Numbered from the stretch's first letter, positions 35,701 to 48,595 are shown. The stretch: DNA of 64,000 bases from Neospora caninum Liverpool (GCF_000208865.1 NC_018395.1:279920-343919); one strand, 5' to 3'. The notes: generated by a model not told the origin, from the sequence alone. A program made the numbers and translations.

Positions 35701-37290
35701 GTACAGGGACACGGAATACATTGACAGTGTCTCGAACATATTTGTACGGATGTAAATCCGAAGGCGGTATGCAGGTGCACGACATTGCATCCCTCTCTAC
35801 GCGAGGCCGAAGAATTGAGAGAGAACGCGGCGAAAAGTCTGGCGACGCGGGGCGAGAGCGGAACGGAAGAGCCATCCGCAACGGCGTGTAGAGGACTCCA
35901 GTCGGGCGAGGAAAAATGCGGGGATCACAAACCACCCTGCGAAACACGAGCATGCGGAGACAGAGTATGGCCGGGGTTCTTTTCTTTTCGGGTCAGCATG
36001 GAAAAGAAGAGAGGATGCGCAACTCGTGTGTGGTTTTTCTGCAGTCGTATAAAGGAGAGGTGATCGGCACTCCAGCGTATGCAGCTCCGGAAGGAGGCGG
36101 CCTGTGCGACGAGAAGGCTGACATCTACTCGAGCGCTCTGATTCTTTTGGAACTTCTCTGTCCCCGTTTCAATACCGTGATGGAGCGAGTCAAGACACTC
36201 GAGGACTTCAAGACGAACTACGCTGTAAGTCACCTAAAAACGAACTCAGCTGTGGCGCGGACACTTAGATATACATCCATATATGTGTGCTTGCACATAC
36301 TCGTGCACACACTCGCATATATATATATATATATATATATATTTGCATCTGTGCGTGTAAGAATGTAGTTTGTGGAGATGCAGAGAATCGCGTGTATGCG
36401 TAATGTATGGACAGCGGCGTGGGAGGAGCGGAAGTGTATGTACGTGTCCAGTATCGTCGTCGAATGGCGGCAGAGTCGTGCAACTGCTGTGGTCCTTCGT
36501 GGTCCCCTTTTGAAACGGGTTCGGAGTGTCTCTTACTCGGATTGCTGGAAAAGGAGACGGGAGTCCAAAGCGGCTTTCCTCTGTCTCGTTGCTGTTCAGG
36601 TGCCGGAACACATTCGCCTCCATCTGCATCCGTGGTATCTCCTGATGAAGGAGATGGCGCGGCCGGAACCTCAGCACCGGCCGTCGGCTTACGCGGTAGG
36701 CGGCGAGACGCAACGGGAAAACGCGTGCACGCTGCGTGGGGGTGGTTGCGCGGGAAAGCACGCAGCGTTGTACCTAACTGCATTCTCACCTTTAGAAGCA
36801 AAGGTTTCCACTGCGAAGGAGCTCCAGTAGCGAAAGGGCGTCCAAGCACAAGGTGTGTTTACAGCTCACTGTACATCCACGCCCGCTTGGGGCCTTGGCG
36901 GGCAGAACTGAGCCCCGTGGAGTTGAAGTGTGCATCGCTCTTTGCATGTTCTTCTGTTCCCCACAGGTGCTGAAGCACGTGAAGATGTTGTTGACCCCGC
37001 CTCCAGGCGATCTGCAGTCTCAGCGGGTGATGCTTCTGTATCCTGACCCTGCGTCTCCGCAACTGGGTACCTCGTCGTCTTCCGCTGCGCTCGCCTCTCT
37101 TCTCCCGTCGTCTTCTTCCTCGCCGGGTTTAGAGCCGTCGGCCTTTGCGGCTGTCGAGCCTCCGGCCTTCCCCGCACCGGTGGAGCGCGCATCGCCCTTC
37201 TCGTCTTCTTCATCGTCGGCGGGAGCGGTGGAGAGTCTTTGTTTTTCTGTGCAAGGCGATCGTGAGTCTTCATCGGCTGAAGAGCCCTAA
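20789..37290 (+). CDS. IF2K-A: PERK-like ER eIF2alpha kinase (TgIF2K-A type), ten exons
   Basis: The join is 20789..25365, 25736..31457, 31714..31859, 32230..32764, 33011..34419, 34839..34955, 35248..35536, 36045..36224, 36600..36695 and 36967..37290. All phases match and it encodes 4464 aa. A signal-anchor-like hydrophobic stretch lies at about residues 105-126. A PERK/IRE1-like lumenal segment starts near residue 1229 ([17 protein letters not shown]; later [16 protein letters not shown]). A hydrophobic membrane region lies at about 2322-2365. The kinase begins near 3415: Gly loop [14 protein letters not shown]-type Lys in YAVKLILL (~3448), [11 protein letters not shown], then an insert of about 620 residues, [23 protein letters not shown] (~4174), DFGLAKF (~4191), GTPAYAAPE (~4279) and HRPSA. 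The family dimerises on ER stress and phosphorylates eIF2alpha to reduce initiation. Long Ser/Pro/Gly-rich linkers explain the size. The start is uncertain (see 18587-20788). The gene symbol follows the T. gondii naming and is assigned by architecture, not by alignment. Confidence 0.9.
25473..25529. repeat. 18-nt tandem repeat in kinase intron 1
   Basis: Copies of GGGACTGCCTGTGYKTGA start at 25473 and 25491, followed by a shortened third copy at 25509 and the start of a fourth. They lie between the donor at 25366 and the acceptor ending at 25735. Confidence 0.85.
32063..32127. repeat. Five-copy 13-nt tandem repeat in kinase intron 3
   Basis: Five consecutive 13-mers of the form GCGTTCGACGCGT (starts 32063, 32076, 32089, 32102, 32115) differ by one to four bases. 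They lie between kinase exons 3 and 4. Confidence 0.88.
35555..35600. repeat. TA microsatellite in kinase intron 7
   Basis: TA run with GGTATATA variants, about 20 nt after the donor ATG|GTAAGT of exon 7. Confidence 0.88.
36317..36342. repeat. TA microsatellite in kinase intron 8
   Basis: Pure TA run of about 26 nt between kinase exons 8 and 9. Confidence 0.9.
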
Positions 37291-38270
37291 CGGTCGACAG
37301 ACCGCTCTTGGGGCGTCGTCTCTCGACGGTGGCTGCGGCTCGGGGCAAAGTTGCGAGGAACGGGGAGGTATGTGCCGTCGCAAGCGCCTTGGTGTGTCGC
37401 GTTTTCCTGGGAAGAACGGCGCTCTGCGCCGAGTCTGCGCATTGCACATCTCGTTTTATGCCCGCGCTTTTTCTTTGCCACCAACGGATGAGAAGAACCT
37501 CTCTGCGAACGTGCGCGACGAGGGAGGCTCCGGGGTTTAGGCGGTCGAATACACACGAAGCCCGCACGCGGTGAAACAGCGTGGAGGGGAGTGTCTCCTT
37601 TGTTTGTGCGCACAAGTTGTCGATCCGCAAGTGAGCTAACACCCAGCCGTGGCTGTAGCGGTGTCTCGCAACCCCGCCCGCGATTCTGCTTGCACAGTCG
37701 TTACGCCTGTACGTGCCCCCATTTGTGCGCTGGTCTGCGTTTTCGGTTGAGTCCGGTGGAGGGTGGCAAGTGGAAACGGAAAAAAAAGTTGCACGGCATC
37801 TGCAGCGAAGTCGACAGACTTCATCCGACGGAGGGCATCTGAGCGGATTCGCACCGGATGCTTCCGCAGAAAAACCCGGGCCATCAGCTCCCAGGAAGAT
37901 GAACAGCTGCGCTGACGGTCCTGTTCGGGGCGGGATCTGTTGCAGCCTCTCTCAACTCGTTTGTCCGTACCGGTACGAAAGTTCCAGGTGTACCAGTCGG
38001 ATGCAAATGTCCACATTTGTGCGTATGCGCGTCTCGGCGCGATGAAAGGTACTCGGAGGCCGTGGGGATACACGTCTGCTGCGGTCATGGCGTCGCACAC
38101 CGTGTGTTTGTTGAGCACACCCTGCGAGCTGCCATGTGCTCGTGACGGCGTTACACATCCGCTACTTTCTATCTCTAAATATAACGGTCGTAGCGTCTGC
38201 CTTCCTGGCCACCGGACTCTTTTTATGCCTGTCCCCGCATATATATATGCGCATGCGTGCATATGCGTCG

Positions 38271-38306
<36 letters not shown>

Positions 38307-41300
38307 GCATCTGTGGGTCAAGTGTCCTGTAGTTGTGCATGTTGCTGGCTGGGGGGAGAACAGGTTTCCACGTTGACCCTCTTTGGGGACCTCGTTGCAG
38401 CAAGTAGAGGAAGACTCGCAGGTTAGACCTGCGTGGGGCGCGCCTGCCAGTCCTGGAAGGTGGCGAATCCATGCATCCCGTCGCGCCACAGGTCCGAGCG
38501 CTGTCTCGTTTGTTGCGGCAAGCATCAGAATGGTTTTGTATATATGCGTGGTTGCATGCGCTTTTATTTTTATGTATTTGCAAGGCCTTTTTTGAGGGAA
38601 CCAGTGCACGGGAAGAACGTGCCACCCGTACGCGCATCTGAGGCGGTCGCTTGTTCGAGGCTGGGAGAAGCAAGAATTGATACCGTGTTCCTACTCTAAA
38701 AGGGGTAGTGTGTTTTTTTTTTGCCGGAAGCAGTTTTTGACGACGGGTAGCAATCGGGCGAGAACTACAGATCATAAATGCCTTAGCTGAGTCCTTTTGG
38801 AGTCGTACCAAAAAAGGAAATGGAAGGATTTACCTCCGGCGCTTCGCGATATGGGACAGTCAGGAGCTTTCCCCTATCTGTCCTGAACGCACATGTGCAG
38901 GTGTGCGCGAGTAAATCGTCTAGTCCGTCCGCCCTTTCTTCGTCACAGTCTTGTGTCTTTCACTTGCTTGGTAGCGGGGCCGTCCTTTCTTTGAAGGAGA
39001 CATACAGGAATCAGTTTGCCATTCCTCACGTTTTGCTTCCTGCATAGTGTAAGAACCCAATTCTCGCACGAGCGTCACCGCGTCGCGGGTTTTTCCACAC
39101 GGCCTCTTTTGTATTGGGTCTTTGAAGGACTCCGGACTCGGGCATGCATAACTAACCGAGCAACAGGGAAGGATTGAGAATTAGCTGGGAGGAGAGCCGC
39201 TTCGAAAAGCAGACGCAGCGAACGAACACTTGGGGAAAGGAAAAGCTCATGTAGATGCTAGAGAAGGCGGCAAGAACGTCTACGAAAGACGTAAACGAGG
39301 GAAACTCCGCGGTACCTCGATCGAAGCGCAGCGCTGGTTTTGTCTCCTTTTGGTGCTTTCGGCGAAACAACGGACAGTCCCACGAGCAGAGAACATGACA
39401 TTCCGCATCGAGAGGTTGGGACCAATCTGGCTCCTCACGAAGTTCTGTTTGCCTCCGTGTTGGCTGTGGAGGTATGTACAGGAAGAGCGTAGCCAATCAG
39501 TTTTTGTTAGAATATCTGGTTTTTCTGTCTTTCGACACACTTTCCTCTCCATCTTCTGCGTCGAGTTTTGTGTCTACCTGAGCTGTTACTGAATCCGTAC
39601 TGATCAGAGAGCCGCATCGACTCCGCGATGGTCAACTTCATAAGAAGAAAGGAAAGGGGTTAACAGAAAACCAGCAAATCTGACTACTGTAGCTGACACC
39701 CTCGGCCCCACGAGCTCGAACCCGGTCCCAGCATCCCCGTTTAGACTTGACGCACTTGCTCTTGTGTCCGGCGTCAGCTGTATCCACCGCGTGATCTCCC
39801 ATCTGCCGTATGGCGTCCCCGCCTCCTGCACTTGGCGACACTCGCCAATTCGTCTAGTGCCTCCTGCTCGGCTACCCGAGCCTGCCGCAACAGGACGGGC
39901 TATAACGCTCGTCTGGGTTCCGGCAACTCGGTCCAAGATAGGCTTCACTTGAGTTGCCTTTGAAGACTGGATTTACAGGACTTTCCTCAGGAGAGTCACC
40001 ATGCTGCCTCAAAACAAGTCTATCTGACTTAGTCAACTGGACCGTGAGCGAGTGCGTGGACAGCGGCTCAACTTTGTGTTTGTGTGGGCGGTGCGAAATG
40101 GGCAGAATGCGTGCTGCTTCTCAATGTGTTGTTTTACAGCGGGAGCAGATGCGTGCGTTTCTGCCTGATGGGTGCTCCCGCCCTCCGGCGCGGGTCATGT
40201 TGACGCAATTCCACTAACTTCTCACGGGGTTTCCTAGCCCGAACGAACCAGGCAACTGGAGGACACACAGTTGAGGGGTCGGCTTGGCTCCGTCCCTCGC
40301 TGAAGGTTTTTCGTCCGAGCCACGGAGTGTATGTACACTGGCTTCCTCCTGCCGATTCAAACAGGAACTCTCTCGGGAACGCCAGTTCTCCGTTTTTCAC
40401 CTGCCGCGCGATCCCTCATTCGGTAAAATACAAGCCTAGGTCAGTCAGCACAGCTCACCGCAGCACGTGCTGTACGGTTTCCCCGCTCGCGAAAACATTT
40501 GCCCTGGACAGCGGAATCCGAGAGCGGGTTTCTTTGCACCGTCCCCCCGAGAGCGGCTAGGAAAGAATGGACAACAGAGACTGGCGTGTTTTTGTCGCAA
40601 AGTGTGTCAGCTGCAGTGCTGGAAGCGACTCGTGTCGTGTGTGATGGTTCCCTCTAATCCGCAAGCCGCGTCACATCCAGCCATCTGCAACACCCTCCTT
40701 GCCCCTTTTCGTGCGTCTTTCTCCTGGCGTGTCGCTTTCTGTGAGGCGGAGGTCCCATGCTGCTCAGTCCCGCTGGTGAAACCCGGCCGGGAAGCCAGCC
40801 CCGCGAAGTCAAGTCCCACGGACAGCCGTTGCTTGTTCCGCTTTTCAACTTTTTTCGCAGGGTAAAGTTTTTTGCGTTTTGCGGCTTCTTCGCGCACTCT
40901 GCAGTTTTCCGCGCCGCGAAAAATGTATCGCTAATTGTATGGGCACCGTCGCAGTTTTTCTTGTCCACGACATCCACTGCACGAGTGCCTAACCCTACAC
41001 TGCGGTTGCAACTGCTGCTCGGGTGAGTGAGTCTCCCTCGATCCGCGCCTCTCCTTTTTAGCCCCGTTGAGGCGTTTCAACCATGACTTCTCTTCCTCTC
41101 CTTTTACCAGGAGGAGTTTTCCGTGACTGTATATTTTCCTCGTTCCGCGAATCCCTGTATGCCAAACACCTCGACACGCGTGGAAGGCAGGGTACGGGAG
41201 CCGGTCCGCCGGGTACGCTGTAAAACGCCCGCAGTCCTTCGATAGAGAGTCCATGCCGCAGCGCAGCCGTGCCTGATCTTTCCTTTATTCACGCGGGACG

Positions 41301-41734
41301 ACGGACGCGTTCTTGCACTTGACACGCGTGCCTCGCCTGCTTTGCTCTAAGCCTGGTTTCGGCCGAACACTGTATCGAGTCAATCCACTGCGCGCCACAG
41401 ATTTTCCCATCTCGCGCCGAGCACACTGGTCCGTTTGGTCCGCCACTGCTCTTTACCCGCCGCTCTTCGGCCTTCAGATTATGTGCCCACCTTCTCTTTT
41501 CCCCACCCCGTCTGATTTCTCCGTCAGTCGGTCCAGGCTCGCTGAGCGGCTGACTCGTCTCTCACACGCTGATTTCTTGGCCCGGCCTGAGTAAGACGGA
41601 CCAGTGGTCCGTCCACTTCCCCTGCCTGACGCCTTCCTCCACGGCAACGGTTTTGTCTTGGTGCCTTCTTGGCCTACTCGCCATCCGTTTTCTCACAACA
41701 TCTTCCTCAAAACCGTCGCTCCGCGTCCCCCACC
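37291..41734. other. Intergenic region between the kinase and the coiled-coil gene
   Basis: About 4.4 kb with no supported gene. It should hold the kinase 3' UTR and the promoter and 5' UTR of the gene starting at 41735. Open frames are short and mutually overlapping. A TA microsatellite lies at 38273-38303. A tRNA B-box-like string on the minus strand at 39712-39722 was considered and not accepted as a gene. Confidence 0.5.
38273..38303. repeat. TA microsatellite
   Basis: Pure TA run of about 30 nt in the intergenic region downstream of the kinase gene. Confidence 0.92.
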
Positions 41735-44700
41735 ATGTCGAATGCCCAGCCTAGCCACGCGACCTTGAGAGCTCAAGGCCTCTCTTCCACTGCCGCAGCG
41801 CGCGAACAGCCTCGCAGTTCGGACCACGTTCGAGGGCCATCTCCGCACGCAACCCCGGCCGCGCTGGACGCACGCAAGGGAGAAGCAGACTGGGCCGTTG
41901 ACTCCGAGGTCTCCGAGGTCGTCGAGAAACTCGGCTCTGTGATCTCCGCAAGCAGCGAGAACCCTCTCCTCAAAGAAGTCAAGGATCTGCTTCTTAGAGT
42001 TTCTCTGGGAGAGAAACAAAAGGGTGCGGTTCGTGAGGTGGATGGCACCAGTTGCCCCGCCCCGGACGCGGATGCCTCTATGGCAGACGCCGCCCAAAAA
42101 CAACGGGTGCTCGCGTACCTGCAGGCACTCCTACAGATTCAACTCCAACTTCAGAGAGACCAAGAAGAAGCGAGACAAAATCACTCCACTTCTGCTATCC
42201 AGTAAGTCGTCCTGGATACTCAAACTCCTCTATCAGCACACACTTTCAACTCGAGTTTATATTCAAATGAAAGGTGCGATGTTCTGGCGGCTCGGTGTTC
42301 GGAGGGAAACGCTGTATTGTGCCGCACGCAGTTGTGTGTCTGCGGCGCACCTGCATGTGGAAAAAATCCTCTATAAACTTATTTGGCAACCGGATGCAGT
42401 GCATAGGGAGTGACGGGTGTCGAAGCGTTTATGTCGCCTCCGTGTTCAGACTACGTTCTTTACCCTGTTGATGAAGAATCTACGTTGATCCGGCACCCCC
42501 GCGGTCACCGTGTCTGCCTGCCTCGTTGCCATTTGCCTCTCCCGCTCTCTCAATATCTGCCTGTACAGTAAATATACATATTCGATGAAATGCAGTGGGA
42601 GCTTCGTTTCACCGGCCGATGGCAGCAAATTCGATGGGAAATCCCATTGACCCCACCCTGCGGATCGACGGTTTCCATCTGGATAGTGGCTGAGAGTTAC
42701 GTGGAAACAGCTGAAGGACAAACTGTAGAGGCGAGCGTGGAATCTACTCTGCGACTCTGGCGTCCTTCGCTCTTCATTCCTAGATCCGCTCCTTTGTGCT
42801 TTCGAGGCGCTACACACTGCATGTGATGAAACTGTGGGCCGAGAGGCTGGTGCGGTGCGCCGATGGGGTTTCAGCCGCCTTCTGTGTGCCTTATCCCCTC
42901 GTTTCATTAGAGCTTGTTTCATTCGATTCAACCGTCGGCTCTCCGTCGCCTGCGTTCCTCTCGATGTGCTTGCTTTTTACATCAGAGTTCAAACCAAAGA
43001 GGACCGCGTAAACTCGGCGGCAGATCCATCAGAGAGCCCTCGCACGCTCCTCAGGGTAAGACAGAGAGCGATCGTTTTGGAGGGCCACCAAGGGATTCGT
43101 TTCCAGCGAGTCTTCTCACATGTATTACCAGAGGAGGAAACCGCCATAGGGTTTTTTACCCTTTTCCCACCACCTTTTCTTCGAGCCTAGATCTTTATTT
43201 CAGTTGGTGGCCTTTCCTCACTCTCCGTCCCCGCCTAAAGAATCGAGTTTCTTTCTTCTGACGCTCACAACACCTTCGAGGTATGAGTGCCTGTTCGCGA
43301 TGAATGGAGATATGGGCTGTTTGCTTCCCATTCCCTTCGGTTTCCTGGAGACGTTTTCTGCCGTGCGTGATGCAGAGGTACAAAGAGGACTTCAAGGCGA
43401 TGAACGAGAGCTGCCAAGCTTTGAAGGAAGAACGGTCGACGCTTAAAAAGTGGCGCGATAAGTACGGACGACGATGCGCGCCCGAGCAATCTTCTCAGCC
43501 TCTGTTTACCGATTTCTGTGCCCATCCTGTAGACAGATATATATATCTGCATGCGCCCATACGTACATCTGCGCTGCCCAGATACCCTCTCTAACGAGCA
43601 CGTCGGAATGTATTTGAACTCCTCCTTCACAGGTGAACGGGCTTCGCCCCGAGACGGTGCACGTGCAAATGTATTCCCTGTCAGGCGCTCATGCAAGAGC
43701 CGCCGTGTGTCACGGCCTGTGCACTTCCTTCCATGGCCATGTGGGTGCTGCGAAACTCTGCTTTTTTTAAACGCGCGAATCTCTCTTTTCGGTGATGTAA
43801 ACACGTGCATATATATATATATATACATACATATGTATGTATATGTGTATATGTTCACGTGCTGAGTTGAGTTTCTGTCTCTAGTCTGTCGTGCGCCTTT
43901 CTGGCCCGTAGCCTTGAGAGACGCCGGGAAGATCTCGTGGCGTGCGTTGCATTCGAAAACTGGATTTGGCTTTCTTTTCGACTTTCTGGTTCACGCGTTT
44001 GGTCAATTCCGACAGTGAGGCTGCGGCATGTCTGTGAGACAAGGGACATGCAGTGCATCCGAGACATGCAAATGCTTGCCTTTTGTGTCTGCTTTCCAGG
44101 GTGATGGAGGAATACCAAGAATTGGACGGAAGCCTGCAGTTCGTCCTGAGCGAGATTGAGGCTATCAAGGTACTGTCATCTGCTTGGGCGCTCGCGTGTA
44201 TCTGTACTCCCTCCGTGGCTCTTGATCCAAGCCTTTCTGTTTCTCCTCCACGTTCTTCCGTGAAGGGCGTTTCCTTCCCGCTCCACCTCTTCACATCCGG
44301 TGCTCGTGCCTCCTTCCTTTTTCCCTTCTTCCGCTCGGTTCCGTCCCGTTTCCTCGTTGGTCGCGGCCACGGGCGACGGCGAGGCAGGACGCATGCCAGT
44401 GATTACGCCCGTGCATCTGCATGCAGATTCTCGGGAGGCGCTCTGCGTGGGCGATTCCCGTTGACCTGCGCCCAACCGTCCGACTGTTTGTGGCTCTTGT
44501 TCTGTAGGCTAAGCATCAGGCCGACGCCAATATCAATTCGATTCTCGTCCACTTCATCGTCACTGCCGTCCGCCTGCTTGTCGATGCCTCGATGCACAAA
44601 CGAAACGGTGAGTCAACAGGAGCCGAGACGGCTGCGTCGGGGCCTTTTTCCAGCCTTCGCGGTCTTCCGACTGGCACTAGATACAAATAACATCCACGAA

Positions 44701-47700
44701 AGCCGACTTTCGGCTTCAAAGAAGACGCTTTTATTGGCCACGTTTCCGCTCCTTCTGCTTCAAACGAGGGTGTGCGCGCGGATGAAACCCGGAAGTCGAG
44801 AGATCGCACTGCCGCGTTTCTCCAGCGAGGCGCGCCCCAAATAGCCCGTCGTTTCTTGTTCTGTGTCGTCCTACGCTCGCTCCACGCGGGCTCTGGGGGG
44901 GCGACATAGGCCAGACGTGGAGATGGGCCTTGGTGTGAATCGGAATGTTTCTCTGCTTCTGCGCACTCACCCCTGAAGAGACAGGCACTGGGTACCTCTC
45001 CTGTCCCGGGCGTCGCGCTCTTTGTTCCAGAAAGAGGGGAGAAGGCGTGGGGCATCAGCTGCGTCCGGGGAGCGGTCTTCTGCCTAAAGAGATCCGCACC
45101 GCACGCAGTGCACTTGGGTCCGCGCCCTGCGTCGGATCTTCGGCGGCTGCGCGTTGCCGCGCGTGCGCTCCTCACTTTCCCGCGCTTCGACAGGAGTGTG
45201 TGTGTTTCTGTCGTTGTCTTTAGTTGACAACCTGCTCGCAGACCTCAGCCGCTTGTTTGACGCCCCGAACCTGTCGGTTCGAAACCCGCGCCTCGTGGTC
45301 TGGTGCAATCGTTTGCGGGAGCTCGCGGGCGCACAAACCGCAGACGGGCAAAAGCCCTGGCCCGAGGAGCGCGGAGAGACGCAGCCCCCTGCCACCGTCG
45401 TCGCTCTGCATCTGTTCGACGCCGACAAGTCGCGAGATCCAGGCGAAGCCGAGACGGAAGAGAAGGCGGAGGCGTCCCCGAAAGAAGACAGCCCGTCCTC
45501 GGAGACTGCTGTGCAGCCGTGGGCGCCCTCGACGACCGACTCCGCCGGGTCTCGGGGCGTACCTGTGCTGGGCCAGAGAGCCGGGACCGCGCTGAGTCAC
45601 CGCAGGAGGTCAGACATGCCGGGGCGTGCGTCGCAAACGACTCGCCTCCAACTCGCTCCGATCCCCGACCGCGCGGACAGCGACGGACGCCTCATATGCA
45701 ACTCGGGCCACGGGCCGGCCTTGCTCGGAAGCGCGCGCCGACGCAGCGCCACCGCTTTGGGCGACGGTGAGGCCTCGCAGGCTGGGGACCGCGAACAGGG
45801 CGCGACTCGTTACCTGCGTTCTCTCTGGGCTGCGAGGGACAACGCAGCTGCGCAGAGAAGAAAAACGTAGCGCTTGACGTGTGGGGACTGGGGCACACAG
45901 ATGCCTCCTGAGCGCGACTTGCGGGGTGGCGTCGTTTTTTCTTTCTGCCTGGATGATGAGAGGCGCACCTCAACACAGACAGGCGTATCGGCGAGAAGGG
46001 GCGAGCAGCCGAGCCCAGAACTCGAGGGAAGGCAGAAGGCGTGGGGAGACGGGAAGAGAACGACCGGCGGGATGTCCCCATCTGTCCACAGAGTGTGTCG
46101 GTTGTGTGTTCATCTCAGGGGCCTTTTCGCTCGCGGCGCAGTTTGCAGTCGCTGCGCGAGCTCCTGCACCAGGGGTGGAACACACTCCCGTGCTGCTGCC
46201 GGACGTGACGGGCGAGGAGGCGAAGCGCGACTCGCCGCTCGCGCCCGCCGATTGCTCGCCTGCGTTCTTGGCGGCAGAGACAGCTGCGGCGCCCGGAGGC
46301 TTGGAAGTTGCGGAGAACGCGTCGGCGAAGGAGTCTGGCGGGCGCACGTGCGCGTGTTGCGGGCCGTCGAAACGCCAAGCCTCCGTTGAGATGGTGCGGG
46401 GCAACGCTGCGCAGAAGTGCGACGCACGCGAGAAATGTCTCAAGAAAACGGGGAGTCGCGGGAAAGCGTGTCCGAAACAGCAAAAGTCGGTGAGTGGCGA
46501 GACGTGGGCTGGCCTCGCGGCCTCTGGACCGGCTGTGCGTCAGCGAGACAGCACCGCGTCTGAAGGCGTGATGAAGGTCGACCGGGCTACGCAGTTCGAC
46601 AGCGACTTGCAAACGCGTCTGGAGATGCTCCTCGAGTCTCCGCAGGTACGGCCGAGCGAGACGAAGAGCGGCATTGAGGGGTTCCGCGGCGCCTCCGGGG
46701 AAGGCGAGGTTTTCCGAGGGCCCTCGTCTGCGTCTTGCGACCTCCCGACGCCCTTCGAGCTGTCGGCGACCGCGTCGTTCGCGAAGGAGTTGCTACAGCG
46801 GGCGAACTCGTTCTCGCTGTCGATCTCCGACGTGCGCAAAGTGCTCGAGGAGGCTCTCGGCCTCGGCCCAGACGGCCTCCCAGGCAAGGACGCGCCAAGG
46901 CTGCAGCCACTCCAGAGCCGCTCCTCGCTCTACTGCCTCCCGCCGACGCCGTCTCCGACGCGCGTGGGAACCTGCGAGAGCACACTGTCTCTCCTCGTGG
47001 CGCGCGCGGGGACTGGTGAGAAGCCGGCGAGCGGGGCTCCGGAGGGGCGGCCGACACGCGCCGGCGACGAGGCGAGCGAGGCGGGCAGACGCTTGCAGGA
47101 AGCGAGCGGCGCGTCTATCGGCGACAAAGACGCGGCGGCTCGGGTGCCTGCGGCCCCGCGCGTCGACCGATGGGTTCCCTGCTCGTCTGCGGGCGCGCCC
47201 GCCTGGACTGAGGGCTTCTCCGTGGAGAGATCCTTTGAAGCGAAGAGCGCGAGTGTGTCGTTTGAAGGCGGACTCCTCACCCCGAAGCCGTCGCGGGTCG
47301 AGGACGCCAAGAGTCGGGGAACACACAAGGCAGACCAAGACCCGCAGCAGGACGTCGTCGACCTCGTCGCCGTGTATAGGGCGATGCTGGCGCTGGAGAA
47401 GAGCGAAGCGGCGAAGGCGGACGCGAATCGGAGCAAGGACGAAGCAGGCACCCAGGAGGGAGGCATTCAGTCTGACCAGTTGAGGCAAGTTATCGAGGTG
47501 TTGTGGAGGCAACTGTCTTCGCCCGTCGCCGCTGTCGCGGAGCCGAAGCCCGAAGAGAAAGAGGACGAGGGCGCCGAGTCCGACGCGTCGTCGAGTAGAG
47601 CCGCTCCGACGCTTGCCCTCGAGTCGCCCGTGGCCTTGGTGCCGGTTGGGGAAGACGAGACGCAGCCCGACCGCGAAACCGCGCGGAAATCCGTGGACTC

Positions 47701-48595
47701 GGTCGCTTCTGCACTGTCGGAGGCAGCGTCAAAAACGCCGCAGCCTCTTTCCATGCCCGCTTTCGTCGCGGCGGGCTCCGTCGGCAGACCCGAGTCGGCA
47801 AAGGGGAAATTCAAACTCTACACTCTGCCGTCGCTCGAGAGACGCGCGATCGAGGCGCGCCAGGCGCCGTCGGCTTTCCCGCAAATCGTGTACGCGTCCA
47901 GCATTGAACGTCGGCACTCGCTTCTCCCGGGCCCTGTCCTCACGACGGTGCCGTGCGAACCGATTTCTTCTCCCTACTCGCTGCCGTCGCCCGCAGGCTC
48001 CCCGGCGGCCGCAGCCCCCGCGTACGTCCTTCCCCAGGCAGTGCCGTCGCAGGTACTCGCGTACCCCCTGGCGAACGTCCCAGTCTCGCTCCTCCAGGCG
48101 TACTACAGCGCACCGCCTGCTGGAGCTGTGATCTACAGTCCGCTTCCTGCGGGTGTCCCTGTGGCCGCCGGGAATCCGCGCACGCAACGCTCTGCGGCGC
48201 CCACAGAGGCGTCCGCGGTCGCGTCTGCCCCCGGGCGCGAACCGGAGAGGAACGCGTGCTTTGCTTTGCCGGTCTGCTTCGGCGGGGAGAAGCGCGAGAC
48301 AGAGGAGACCGAGGAAGTCCCCGCGGGGGAGGCGCTGGCCCTCGGCTCAGAAGCCGAGACGAAGCGCAGTGCAGAAAAAAACCACATCCCCGAGCTGCAT
48401 CCCCACCTTCATGAACACAAAGAAGCGGAACGGGCGCTCCCGCCCCTGCTGGGCGATTCAGGCGAGGCCCCGCCGACTCTCCGAGACAGTGCGCGGGTCA
48501 CGGAAGGCGGCTGGTGCTGCCAACCTCGCGCATGCGGCGCACGCGTGGACGCTTGGGGAAGAGAGGGTGTGGAGGAAAAGCGGGAGATAGCGTGA
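41735..48595 (+). CDS. Coiled-coil protein with long disordered C-terminal region (about eight exons)
   Basis: The proposed join is 41735..42201, 42986..43055, 43376..43528, 43633..43670, 44100..44169, 44508..44607, 45224..45766 and 46119..48595, giving 1305 aa with matching phases. The start lies in an excellent CCACCATGTCG context. The N-terminal exon is polar with a helical end (QKQRVLAYLQALLQIQLQLQ). Exons 3-6 encode coiled coil (FKAMNESCQALKEERSTLKK; VMEEYQELDGSLQFVLSEIE). Exon 7 holds a helix (DNLLADLSRLF) and a Trp/Cys motif (VVWCNRLREL). Exon 8 is Ala/Ser/Pro/Glu-rich and probably disordered, with a Tyr/Pro/Val-rich low-complexity patch. No family is recognised with confidence; the QELDGSLQFVL segment is faintly like the coiled coils of Nsp1/Nup62, but FG repeats are absent. 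The exon 3 donor (CCT|GTAGAC) is weak. A better-looking donor at 43462 gives a stop when joined to exon 4, so an exon may be missing there. The gene converges on the ataxin-3-type gene. Confidence 0.6.
43808..43854. repeat. TA/CATATG microsatellite in an intron
   Basis: A TA run followed by TACATACATATGTATG-type units between proposed exons 4 and 5 of the coiled-coil gene. Confidence 0.88.

Noticed and set aside
39712..39722. tRNA B-box-like string on the minus strand (GGTTCGAGCTC)
   Set aside because: No matching A box, no cloverleaf and no tRNA-like 3' end could be traced, and no second copy was seen that would support a SINE.
44100..44607. Similarity of the coiled coil to Nsp1/Nup62
   Set aside because: Only a short Leu-spaced helix is alike. 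There are no FG repeats, and the following domain does not match the Nup62 C-terminus.
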